A stretch of 64,000 nt of DNA from assembly GCA_963920665.1 (NCBI GenBank), contig OY987265.1, forward strand, positions 1,865,001 through 1,929,000. Direction: 5' to 3'. The notes under the pieces are model-generated. The model was not told the DNA's origin. It saw nothing but the letters and a program-made list of their open reading frames with translations, and did not search any database. The position numbers and the translations under genes were made by a program. Of this stretch, positions 24,400 through 35,999 are shown piece after piece (positions within the stretch are counted from its first letter, which is position 1; every line of letters begins with the position of its first letter). This stretch comes from Straminergon stramineum (taxonomy: Eukaryota; Streptophyta; Bryopsida; Hypnales; Calliergonaceae).

Positions 24400-26980
24400 T
24401 ACTTTTATGATTTAAAAACTGGGTTTCAGTGTGTCATATTCGCCCTTCGCAGCGTTCGTGTACAGTGCAACGTCCTTGTCACGCTTCTCTTTGGCAGGCT
24501 ACAGATTGACGGTGGCATCAGAGTGGGCATCCTTTTTTTTTCCTGAACGGATGAGTGAGTCCTTAAGTGTTCAAGCAGATTCCTTGGCAGACATTACCTC
24601 TGGTTAGATTTATGCTGCTTTCACTTGAGTTTCAGTCCTATTCATTTTTCAGCTCTTCGTTACTGAGTCTTCAACTCCCTGCTAATTAAGTGGTGATTCC
24701 ATTTTCAGATCTCAAGGTTTTGGACTTGCCTCCCTGGATCCCACTCTCCTCTCTAGTCTCCAGGACTTGTGTTGCATGCAGTTCGACAATCTCCACTCAC
24801 ATCTCTTCTTCGGCACTAGATCAGTCGGACATACGCGTCCATCCTAATAAGATTGGTACTACAGTATCTGCTCCTTCCAGTGTTTGAGCGGCGGCGTTCA
24901 AAACCTTCTTCCGAAATGTGGATATTAAGTTAAGTGCTGCAAAACCCTTCGGCAATCTGTTCATCATCTGGATCTTCTGTGTACAGTGATCAGTGTACTT
25001 TTGTTATGCAAGTGCAGCCGCATGTAGAGTACAGTATGTGGCAGCCAAAAATGGGAGCAATTAGTGTTGTTTCTTATTCTAGTACGGAGTAAAAGTTATT
25101 GCAGCCATATTCTCAATGCAGGAGGGTTTCGCTGTCATGGCATGTCTGAATTGGTCAAGGAGAGGCAGATGAAGACTAGTAATGCTTGTTGCTTGCTTGT
25201 GCAAATTTTCAACGAGGTGGTATGAAGTATGGATTAGAAATTACATTGGTTTGCTATTGAGAAAAATCTAAGAAAAATCTTTGCTGCTACCAACTGATAT
25301 GAACTTAGTGAGTGGGGATTCATCTAACTTCATGTAGTGAGTTCATTAGATTGTTGAACTCACCTAACTTTTCACTAAAGAATGCATATATTCATGAATT
25401 TAATCTCCAACAAACTTAGAAGTCAAACAACTCAACTCTCTTGCATTTACATTATGTCTAGTAATTGCAAAGCAGACCAAGTCATCAAAAATAATAGCTG
25501 GTCATTAACAACATTGTTGCCTACAATTTGGTAGGTCCTAACAAACAATTATTTTTTAAAATTTGGCTTGCTTTGCATTCACCTAATCTATGACAATTGT
25601 GTGGATTAGTGCACTTTTGAGGCTACGAGTTGACTATATTTTTGGAGAAAATGGAGTGACAAACCCTTAGATTTCTTCCACATAAAGTAGACTTGCCCCT
25701 TCCCACTTAGCTCTATGTATTTTTGGTTGTTAGTGGGTAGTATTCTAGTTTTAAGAAATCCTATTTGAATTCCCATGTATTGAGAAATAGAACTAGTTCA
25801 CCAAATTGGAAACACATGTGCCCATAGTGGAAGTTCACACAAGTATCGTTCAAGTAACAATTTCAATTTGTCATCATTGTTAATAGAATTTCAAATCATA
25901 ATTCAAGAAATTTTTTACTAATGAGATTAACATTAAAAGTTTCAAAGTCAAATATTTAAGATGTGGACATTCAAAATGAGATTCTTTTATACTATTTTAA
26001 TCTATTAAATTTGGATCTGTTACATAGCACTTCTCTATGAACTAAAGATTCTCTAATTTCACACTCAATTTCGACATTTGTTTTGCACTTGTTAGTATCA
26101 AAGTTCAGACTCCCTTAACATCATTGCCAACTAAATTGTCACCTAGTTTAGAGTGCTACACATATCTTATAGTATGAACAATAGATAAATCAAGTAATGC
26201 TTGGACTCAATGAATATGCTCCCTCCCCTAACACTAAGTAGCAAGGAAACTTTGGCTCATTATGACCATTAGAAATTATTCACTAGTGTCAGATTTCTTT
26301 CGTACCTTCATAGGTTTGATCTTTATGCCTTGATGGGCTTAAGGAAAGAATTAATCCCTTTAGTTCCTTGACTATGTTTTCACCAAAAATGCTCCCAAAC
26401 TATCATTTCTAGTTCAAGTATTAAATTTTTGAAAAAAAAACATTTTTGGATACTACATGATCTTGTAGTAAGCTGATTTGAAAAGATGAGAAAAAAAATT
26501 CAGAATTTTTCATTGCATGGATTGCAAAATAAAAGCTTTCGCATTCATAAAAATCTTTTTGGGGGTTTGTGAACCACCATGTTGGTTCACCTTTTCAAAA
26601 ATCAGAAATATAAACAATTTCCTTAAATTTGCAAATCTAGAAGTAGTAGTGCTCCGGATAAAGCCATAACCATCAATTTGGGAGTTTTCCGCTAAATAGC
26701 AATGGAAACTTCTTGAAATTAGGGCAAGATGCTAGAAAATGCAATTAGGAGGAAATTAGGGAAAATTCTAGGAAAAAAATGGGAGTTAAAACTAAAAAGA
26801 GGTTAAACAAGATTTGGTAGAGTAACCAAATTAGGCTAACAATAAAATGATGAGAAAATGAAAACAAAAAATGAAAAATGAAAATGAAAAAAAAAGACTA
26901 GAAATAGGAAATTAAATTTAAATTAAATTAAAAATTACAAAAATAATAAATAATAAAAAACACAAAAGAAGTTAGTTAGA
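24400..26980. other. Intergenic DNA, composition falling from mixed to very AT-rich
   Basis: Up to about 25,000 the composition is mixed and may belong to the same unidentified unit as the preceding stretch; a 65-codon plus-strand frame (24,690-24,887) has no recognisable motif. Beyond that the DNA is AT-rich, ending in A-rich simple sequence (26,860-26,950, AAATGAAAAATG and AATTAAATTA types). No gene seen. Confidence 0.4.
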
Positions 26981-26989
26981 CTAAAACTA

Positions 26990-27200
26990 TGACTAAAACA
27001 CTAGTGTAGTGAGTAAAACACTAAAATAGTGTTAGAAACACTAAAATAGGATTTTACAGTAATTTAGGGGGTGGAACACTAAAATAGCGCAATTTACACT
27101 AAATTAGCGGATTTATAGTAACCTAGCACGATTTGCACTAATTTGGCGCATTTTGCACTAAATTAGCGGATTAACAATGAATTAGTGTAGGATTAAAGTA
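26990..27200. repeat. Imperfect short tandem repeat built on CACTAAAATAG / CACTAAATTAGCGG
   Basis: A unit of roughly 20 bases, varying around TTTACACTAAATTAGCGGAT, recurs about nine times over 200 bases with substitutions and small spacers (CACTAAAATAG, CACTAAATTAGCGG, CACTAATTTGGCGC). The array precedes a CT-rich stretch (27,260-27,290) and the duplicated block at 27,510-27,860. Confidence 0.6.
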
Positions 27201-27509
27201 GTTTAGAAAACTAATCCGTTAAAAAGTTTGGATATAGGCAAAATTAGGGTTTGGAGCCCTCTCTCTCTTTCAACTCTCTCTCAATTTTTCCCAACTTTGT
27301 GTGCAAGTGTGTTGGAGAGCATTTCGGGTGATAATGGACATTTTTAAAGCATGAGGAGCTAGAGACTAGGAAGAGAGAATCAAGGTAGGACAATTTGTCG
27401 AGTAAGTCACTATTTTTTGAGAAAAATGGTGAAGGAACGATGGGAGTGAGGTCAAATGGGAATGGGAGTGGAGAGAAATCAAGGTTTTGCTAAAATGGGA
27501 GGGCACTGC

Positions 27510-27860
27510 CAACTTTGGTGATTGATTGCCGAAGATTAGAAGAGCGGAATGGGCTGAATTTTTGGGAGGATGGAGAGGGGAAAGTCAGTTTTTCAACAAG
27601 ACAAGTCTCGACCAATACCGAGCAAGGATGAGAACGGAGTGGCCGATTTAGTGCGAGGAGGTCAAATTGCCTCTGCCACGGAAGACCGACGACTTTGGCA
27701 AGTGACTGTGGGAGTTCGGCCAACGGATCAGCGTGAATTTTGGTGAGGAGAAAGATGGGGAAGTTAACTTTTCAACGAGACAAGTCTCGCCTAATTTGGA
27801 GCAGGGACGAAGCCGGGGCGATCATTTTAGTGTGACAAGGTCAGCTGCCCATTTGGCAGC
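27510..27860. repeat. Diverged direct duplication, unit about 175 bases
   Basis: Two neighbouring blocks (about 27,530-27,690 and 27,705-27,860) align along their length. Shared landmarks are GAATTTTTGGGAGGA / GAATTTTGGTGAGGA, TTTTCAACAAGACAAGTCTCG / TTTTCAACGAGACAAGTCTCG and ATTTAGTGCGAGGAGGTCA / TTTAGTGTGACAAGGTCA. The blocks are less AT-rich than their surroundings. Open frames cross each block in opposite directions but show no known domain. Confidence 0.65.
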
Positions 27861-28559
27861 AGTTTATTTGGGGTATTTCATCTTTTTTTTTCCTTGTCAT
27901 TTAGTTGAATCTAAATGTAATGTTAATTACAATATGATCTTTTCTTATCAATCTTGAAGCAATAGTTCAATGGCCTTGCATGCAATGTTCTTGTAGGGTG
28001 TGAATGTTTAGAGGGTGTATGAGGATTTTTTAGGATTTAAGGGCAAGTGCAGAAGTGTTGCTTAAATTGGGGGTAAAATTAGGGTTAGGATATGGATTAG
28101 GAAATTGAAGGAAAAAACTAATTGGCCTAAAAAGAATGTGTGAATATGTAAAGATGGGATGTATGGAATTAGGGAGGTGTTTGGCATCAATTTAGGAAGT
28201 GAGTTAGGAATTGGGGTGGTTTTGGTGTGCTAGAATTTAATTTTAGGACACCAAATTGACCCATTTGGTGCCTCAATGGCTAATTTTAGGCAAAATTAGG
28301 CTTAGTAGGTTGCCCTAGCCTCTTAAAGTAGGTACTAGGGTCATTGGAGGATTTTAGGGTGCATATATTAGGGTGATGTAAGGGTGTTGCCCCCATTTCA
28401 CTTAGAGTAGTTTCACTCTTAAAAATTGATAAAAAAAACATTTAGGAGTCCATTGCTTGGAAGACAATTTAGATAGAGGTCCCATGCACTCCCCGCCGGT
28501 CAACTCTAAGGGGTTTTTTTGCCTTGCGGTGAAAAGGCCTCACAGGGTCCTACAAAAAG

Positions 28560-29110
28560 TTGGACATCTGTACTTCACAAGCTCACATTTGTATAAAAAA
28601 TGTCCAAAATGGTGGTGCTTTGTTGGATTCATTCTTCAAGGCATGTTGATTGCACTCATAATTACAATTTTTTTCTCATATGTTGTACAATTCCTAATGA
28701 TCTGAAATTGGAATTGTACAACATATGAGAAAAAAATAGTAAGTAGAAAGAAGTAGAGAATGATTCAAAATATAAAATTGTTAAGAATTTAGTTATGAAA
28801 TTGAAACATGACAATTGATCTCAATGGTTGAAATGTTGTAATAAACAATATACATCTTAAGATTTTACAAAATTCAATTTTCAATATTTTTTCAAGAGTA
28901 TTGAAAATTGAATAAACTGAAGGACTTCAAAGTTTATTTTAGAGTAGAGAATCCATAACTACCTTCAAACTAAAACTACTCATAACTTTGGACTCATTTA
29001 TCAAAATGGAACAATTCAAAGCTTTCCATGTATACAAAACTCTATAAAACCAATTTTTGATTATGATTTTTGAATTTTCTTTTTTTATCTTCCCAGACTA
29101 CCTACCTAAG
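28560..29110 (+). repeat. Interspersed repeat, copy without the TTAA insertion
   Basis: This stretch is similar, in inverted orientation, to 54,480-54,756 joined to 55,334-55,640. Landmarks are AAAAATGTCCAAAATG, AGAAAGAAGTAGA, GTTAAGAATTTAGTTATG, GAAGGACTTCAAAGTTTATT and TAGAGAATCCATAACTACC. The copy at 55 kb carries the 569-bp TTAA element between these blocks; this copy does not. A further relative of the distal part lies at about 33,890-34,100. Confidence 0.75.
28667..28737. repeat. Perfect 28-bp inverted repeat with 15-base loop
   Basis: Positions 28,667-28,694 are the exact reverse complement of 28,710-28,737 (key part TTGTACAATTCC / GGAATTGTACAA). The spacer is 28,695-28,709. The paralogous copy near 55.5 kb has only the right-hand arm, so the left arm arose here. 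Confidence 0.9.
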
Positions 29111-30059
29111 GAAAAAAATAACATATTAGGCCATAATGTTTGATTCATATTTCCAAATGTCATTATATTTAGTGCACATGAAAGATATTCCTTGTCCCCA
29201 CTTTCTATTAAAATTTGAACCTAAATTATGAAAACCTCTAGTCACTTGTACTTGACCAAAATTTCTATATTGCCAAAAAATGCATGTTGGTCCTTTAGGG
29301 GTTAATGAAGTTGATTGGATTTTGTGACATTTTCATGGGCATTTTCAAGTATTACTTTTACCAAACTATTATGCACGTCTTGTGTCTAACCAATCTTGCA
29401 TTATGATATTTAAAATATTGAGCCCATGGTGTCAAACAACTTATTGATTGCAGATGTACTTTTCAAATCATATTGCTTATTTTTCTATTAAACTAAATTT
29501 TGGATAAATCATTTTCTAAGCAAAATTCAAGTTTTCAACTTCTATATTGTTAAATTGGTTGAATTTGACCACTTTGACACTTTTAACATTGCATATTTTC
29601 ATCTTTTAACCTTAAGTGCCCCAAAGCCTCAAATTTGGCCTCCTAATAATAAAAGGTTGTCATGTTTAATTATTATAATTTTTTCAACAATATGGGGAAA
29701 TCATTTGTCCTTTACCATGTAGCTTCGAGCCTATTTCTACTATCAATCAGTATCAATGGTCAATTTCTATGGATCTCATTTTGGGTGATAGTTTGATTAG
29801 AATGAGTTTAGATGGTTATGGATTTTATTAAACAAGCTTTGGGTGCTTAGGAATTAACCCCTCAAGTGTAATGAATATACAAATACAAGGTAGAACAAAA
29901 TGAGTTCTTGACAACAAAAGATATAAGACAAGACAATAGGAGTTTTGGATAATAAGACTTGAGATTAGAGTTCGTGAAGTACAATACTAGAACTAGAACC
30001 AAGAGCTAAGATCCAAGAGATGAATTGTCAAGACTAGGGACTACTTGGGCCTTGACTTA

Positions 30060-30087
30060 TATGTATGTATGTATGTATGTATGTATA
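30060..30087. repeat. (TATG)n microsatellite
   Basis: About seven uninterrupted TATG units, next to the block rich in TTCTAGAA motifs. Confidence 0.95.
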
Positions 30088-30094
30088 CATCTAA

Positions 30095-30212
30095 GAGGTT
30101 CTTCTAGAACTCTATAGAAGCTTTTAGAAGACTTTGGAAGTTTTTGGATGATGATGAAAGCTTCTAGAAGATGCTAGAATACTATCAAGATATCTAGAAG
30201 GTTCTAGAATGT
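30095..30212. promoter_or_regulatory. Cluster of TTCTAGAA / GAAGCTTCTAGAAG motifs
   Basis: Within about 115 bases the inverted GAA/TTC arrangement recurs at least five times (TTCTAGAA, GAAGCTTTTAGAAG, GAAAGCTTCTAGAAG, ATCTAGAAGGTTCTAGAA). This is the architecture of heat-shock elements (alternating nGAAn and nTTCn). No gene follows within many kilobases, so it could be a decayed transposon promoter or a chance low-complexity array. Confidence 0.35.
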
Positions 30213-30676
30213 CTGTGACATTAAGGACCAAAGCAAACATATCCCAAGCATATACAAAAATGCATTTTTTCATCAATTTGTTTTCAAGATTCCTGTATTA
30301 GTTCTTTAACATTTATACAATATAGATTCTTAAGACATTGATTTACAAATATTCTACAATTCAAAGGGTACTAGTAGGTTTGGACTCAGAAGTAATTTTT
30401 TTAGTTCAAAAAATGACTCTTCAAAAATGACTTGAATAAAAAAAAATTCAAATTCAAATCTTGAAAATCACTAGGCTCAAAATTTAACATTTTGAACTTT
30501 AAAAAAAATTCAATCTACAAATTGATTGTATAAGGAATTTTCAATCTTAGACTTCAATTTTCATAGAAAAATCTTGGTCTATAAACTCGTCAATCTAATT
30601 GTATGGATATGGTCTGTAAATCATCATTAAATTAATATTCTAAGTTTCATTTTATGATACATCTTTACAATTTTGG

Positions 30677-30678
<2 letters not shown>

Positions 30679-30735
<57 letters not shown>
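30679..30735. repeat. (AT)n microsatellite, about 28 units
   Basis: Uninterrupted alternating AT over 57 bases. Confidence 0.98.
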
Positions 30736-30738
<3 letters not shown>

Positions 30739-31122
30739 AAATCAAATGAAAAATTCAAAAAAAATTTAGAAATTATTTTTAGATTGAATCTTTCTAGTTT
30801 GTATATGAACTTTTTTCTTTTAGTTCAAAATTTGAAGCTCTAAATATGGTGATTTCTAAGAAAATTATTTTATTTATATTTTGAAGTCATTTTAAAGGGT
30901 CCTTTTTTAAACTAGAGAAATTCCCTTTTGAGATGAAACATACTCATATCCATTGAATTATAGAATACAAGCTTAAAATAGTCTTCAAAATCTATACTAT
31001 ACAAATATTAGAGAACTAGAACAAGAATTGCAGAAAAAAAAGGGGATGAAAAATCACAAATCTATATTTTAATATGTGTTTATATTTGTCCATTGTTCAA
31101 AATTTAAATGTCCAATCCTTAA

Positions 31123-31689
31123 TCCTAAAGGACCAAGTAATTGTTCAATGTATACAAAAAAATTTTGATAGTTGGGCACAAAGTTAGTTTTGGTTGGATG
31201 TTCTCAAAATTTTGATATTAGGTGTGAATGTGTATCCCCTTGGTGGAAATATAACTTTTTCTCAATTGTATGCTCTATTCAAAATTTATACTACTTTGGA
31301 CTTTGGAGTCATTCCAGGAAACTTTGGGCAACATGTGCAAAACTCCTCTTTTACTTTCAAAATTTAGTTGGTATGTAAATAACATGATGTATAGAATGCA
31401 AATGTCCAAAAACATATCCATGCAAAGTGCAAAAATCTCATTTTAGGAGGACTTAAAGTTAGTTGGCCCTATTGGACATGGTCAAATAAAAGTTTGTTCT
31501 TCTAATTTTCAAATGTTATAATCTTTCTATCTATGAAGTCACAATTTTTGAATTTTTTCCACACATTCCCATAGTTATCTAGTACAAGTGGTTATGGTTA
31601 AAAAAATTTTAAATCATTTTTCCTTGTTGCCCTAAAAAGTGACATTTTTTCACAATTTATGCCTAAAATGTGCATTGGTCCTTTAGGAG
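31123..31689. mobile_element. TTAA-flanked miniature element, 567 bp
   Basis: The left end reads TCCTAAAGGACCAAG just inside TTAA (31,119-31,122). The right end read inward is CTCCTAAAGGACCAATG just inside TTAA (31,690-31,693). The interior is AT-rich and non-coding. The ends belong to the same general family as the CCCCTAAA-ended elements at 19.8 and 54.8 kb but form a distinct GGACC subgroup. Confidence 0.6.
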
Positions 31690-33270
31690 TTAATGGATCA
31701 TATACCAAGTGTTCAAATTTGAGTAGACAATAAACATTTCCTAACAATGCAAAGTTAATTTTTTTCATCCATCCAAAACTCTATAGAATCTTGTGTGATT
31801 TCTTTTACATGTGCACAATGTAGTTTTTCAAGAATTTACTACTTAAATTTTCTACAATTCAAAGGACACAAGTCTATTTCACTTCAAGAAATAACTTTAT
31901 AGTTCAAAAGATGATACTTTAAAAACATCTCAAATAAATAAGTGAAATAAAAATCTTAAAACATCACCATAATTAGCACTCAATGGTTTGAAACTATTAG
32001 AAAAAATATATATGAAAATTATAAATATTCAATCTACAACCAATTTTAGAAGGAATATTCAATTTGGGGTTATAAATTATATTGAAAAATATCGATTAGT
32101 GCAACCTTATAGATATGATCTATGAACCATATTTAACAATTTAAAAGTCAGGATTAACTTATTATTCTAAGTTTCATTTTATAACACCATAGCTTCCTAG
32201 CAGCTTGGGCAACTTTCTACCTAAGAATGAATTAAAGTGAAAAAAAATAATTAGACATTCCAAAAATACGATGTGAAAATAAAAAATTTAAAATACAATT
32301 ACAATAATTTATGCATTCATCCAAGTTGTTCATACAATTTTTGGATGGATGCTTCTACTTACATTTAAAGTGGCTACATTTAATTTAACCCTTGCCTTGA
32401 CCTCCAAATCCTAAACTCTTTACCTTATGTGTCAAAGTGTTGTATATGAGAGAGATGATTTGTTTGTCAGAGATTGTGCTTTAATCTTGGAAGGACATTG
32501 AGGCCCAAAGTAGTCTTGTGGATAACAAAAAATCCTTCTATATATGACAAAAGTGCATTACATTAGAGGAATTTTGGAGCCTTCAAGAGACTGCAAATTC
32601 TTGGACTATGGGAACTCTGGGAACTTTGCCACATCAACAATTTGACATGGTCAAACAATTGCCATATTAGATAATTAATATTTCATTAATTTTTAAATAA
32701 TAATAATTATTATTTAAATTTTATTAATTTTTTTTAATAATTTTTTATTCTAGCCAACAATGGCTAGTTCATAGCATTGGGAACAAGCTTGAAATAGTCT
32801 TTTAGAGCCTTGAAACCTCCTTTGATGGTTCATCCTTGAAATTTTGTGTGGAAAGAGAAGGTCTCGTACATTAGTAGGACCTCCAAATGAGTGCTTTGGG
32901 ATTTTTTTAAGTAAACAATTCACACAATACCAAAAAAGATGATTTGCACTGTGACAAGCCTATCCTTAATTACATGGTTCAAACTATGAAAATGTTAAGG
33001 CCAAAAAATTTGCAATGTATATTTATAGTTATTATAAAAAAAAAGATGAAAGATTGTGAGGAACAAGTTGAATTTCTATGAATTGAATGCGAGTTGAATT
33101 TTTATGACTTAAGCAATCCTTTAATAGATATTTTTTTCTTGGGGCAAACTAGGTCAGTAATTTTTCAAAATTTTTGGCACCTTTTTAATTATTCATTTTT
33201 TAAACAAGCTACTAGGAAACTATGGTACATCTTGACATTTTGGAAAGACAAGAGTAACATTAATCCTTAA

Positions 33271-34293
33271 TCCCTAAAGGAAAGGACCAAACAACATGTT
33301 TTGGCAACATAACAATAATGATCCTAGTGTGTGAGTGTGAAGACATGAGCCCATGAGTTGTAGGTATATACCTATTATACAACCATTTGAAGGTCTATAT
33401 AATATGTGTACCTATAACAATATAACATAGGTACCTATAATATAGACATCTACAACCATAGAAGGTGTCTACAATATAGACTCATGGGCTTATAGGTTCG
33501 ATGTTCGCATGCTAGCCAAGGTTGTTCTATCGAATGCATTTTGGGGTTCGGGTGTCGAGTTGTTCGTTTGATGTCGCATGTCATATAAGATGAGTGTCGC
33601 ATACACTAGACAATTTTGTTGCATATGGCCTTATCCTAGCAATAGAGACAATTTGAAATCTCCCTTTATTTATGATCCATAATTTAGAATGTAATAAGTG
33701 ATTATTAAATTGAGACACTTCAATAAAATGAAACTCAAATATGTCAAGATTGGAAATAAAAAGTGCTTTATTTGAAAGTCAACTTCAAAGTTGAATTTAT
33801 TAGATGGACAAGGGGGTCTACTAGATGTGTTGAACGTCGTGTTTGTCATGTTTTCGAGTTGTTTGGCTGAACAACCATGATGCTAGCACTTTCCAAGTAG
33901 TAGCTTTAAGGCACAACAATTTTCATAACTTTAGACTATCTGTACATGGTTATCATGTGACATGCAATTTCTATTGTTGAGTGGACAATTTGGGCAACTC
34001 AGAAAAAATCAATCTTTTGAGAAATAAAAATTTGAACTTGATTTCCTAGATTTGTATGTACATGGAAAACTTTGAATTATTACATTTTGATTAACAAGAT
34101 GATAGTTTCAAATATTATTTTAAAAATGTTGGATAGTGTACTAGATTATCTAACTATATGGATATAATCTATGGACAATATTTTACGTCCAAATTTTGTT
34201 TGAAGTCATCATTATATTTTTCTTCTAATATTGTAATTCATAATACATCTTCACGATTTTTAGAATTTGGACTATTCTTTGGTCCTTAAGGAA
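33271..34293. mobile_element. TTAA-flanked element of the GGACC subgroup, about 1.0 kb
   Basis: The left end is TCCCTAAAGGAAAGGACC after TTAA (33,267-33,270). The right end read inward is TTCCTTAAGGACCAAAG, bounded by TTAA (34,294-34,297). A single matching end, CCCCTAAAGGACCAACATG read inward, occurs at about 29,303. The interior contains a foldback block (about 33,340-33,495, arms around AGCCCATGAG) and a relative of the 28.6/54.5 kb repeat. Boundaries are less sure than for the 0.57-kb elements. Confidence 0.4.
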
Positions 34294-35026
34294 TTAAAAT
34301 TGCATCAATTCTCATATAATTGAGATCAAATATGATTTTATAGTTTCACCATGTACAACACTAGAAATCAATGTTCATCACAACTACTTCAATAATAATT
34401 GAGTGACCTCAATGAATGTTGTCTAGGATAGAAACATTGGTTTGAACTTGCATTAATCTACACGGTTGTGAAAGAGACATTGAAATGATAGGTTGATGGA
34501 CTCATGAAGATATAAAAAATGACATGGAATGAAAGCATTCATAGAATAGTGGAAAGACAAACAACTTCGAGTGACCAATGATTACTAATCAACATCTAGA
34601 AGTAATATGTTTTTTTTCCCCAAAAAGTGCCAATTTTTTTTCTAAAATACTACATTTGGACTCCATATTTCTTTGGGATCGAAAAAATTAGAATATGTAC
34701 AAGTTTGTCATAGAACAAGTATAAAACAACCGTATAGTAGTCAACTAGTCATAGAATAGTCATAGAATAGTCATAGAATATTTGTAAAGGATATTAGGTT
34801 AGAGTTAGTTGTGTGGTAGTCACAAATTTCATATATTCTCAATGGGTGGAAAATATTTCATCACTCCTATTTGGAATTAAGAAATCTTTATAATCCTTTA
34901 TGTTGCAACTAATTTGGGGTTTGCGGTGTCTATAGGGTAGTCATGAAGTAGTTATACTATAATTATAGAAGACAAATACAACAATCATAATAAACATAAG
35001 TTTTTTGCTATTCTAGAATTTGTGGT

Positions 35027-35310
35027 CATTAGAGGAAATCTGAGGCCTCTGTATGCTCGTTTCAGGGCTGTTACCCACTTGTTCCCTATGTTGTTCAGGA
35101 ACGTCTAGCTATTGTCAGTCAAATAAATACCCCCCCAAAAAAATTTAGTTCTGATATGCAAAAATAAGTTGAAAAAAAAATTTAATTTAAATTTATATTT
35201 TTGACGTGGCACAATGTTGGCTACATCAAACCGCAGCAGTGTTGTAGTTCCTGTATTTCCCATAGCCTAGGAACTTGCAGGCATGTTGAGGCCTCAAATC
35301 CCCCCTAATG
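35027..35310. mobile_element. Foldback or miniature inverted-repeat element, 284 bp
   Basis: The two ends are imperfect inverted repeats of about 28 bases: the left reads CATTAGAGGAAATCTGAGGC and the right, read inward, CATTAGGGGGGATTTGAGGC. The interior is less AT-rich than the flanks and contains TGTTACCCACTTGTTCC. I see no clear target-site duplication, so the superfamily is open. Confidence 0.6.
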
Positions 35311-35999
35311 ATTATGCGAAGTAGTCATATTGTAGTTGTAGAGTAGTTACAAAGCAATCATATTAGACATAAGGTTTTTGAATAGTGGCAACTATTATTT
35401 TCATTTATGCAAAATAAGATATGCAATGAAAATTTTGTTTCTATTTTGAAATTTGGAAAAGCATTAGCTACATTTATATTATAGTAGAAATAAAATTTGT
35501 AAAGATTCTATAATAATTAGTCTTAAGACAATTGTACACAATTTTCATTATGATTTGATGAGAGAAATGAATAATGAAGCCAATACATTTATATGGATTG
35601 AAGTGGTAGGCATTAAATAAAAAATAAGGCACTTTCCATGTTACATTGTATAATTCAACAACTTTGCTAGTTGTAACTAGTTGTAATGTTTACAATTGAT
35701 TTGATGCCATGTAATAATTTTGTATTTCCACATGCACAAACATGGTGTTGTCAATGCTAATAAGAATGTGTTTTATGTAATAGATGGTTCTATTATCATC
35801 ATTATCTTCTTCAATAGTAAAATTCATTAAAATTAATGTTTGACAAATAGAGAGAAGACAAGTGCTTTATACAAGCGGGAGGTAGGAGTTAAAATGTAGC
35901 AAAACCAAACTAATTAGAACTTTAGACCTCATTTAAGCATAGAAATTCGACTTTTGTCAAAATTTGTTGATCTAAACAATTGTGAAAATTTATATTGAA

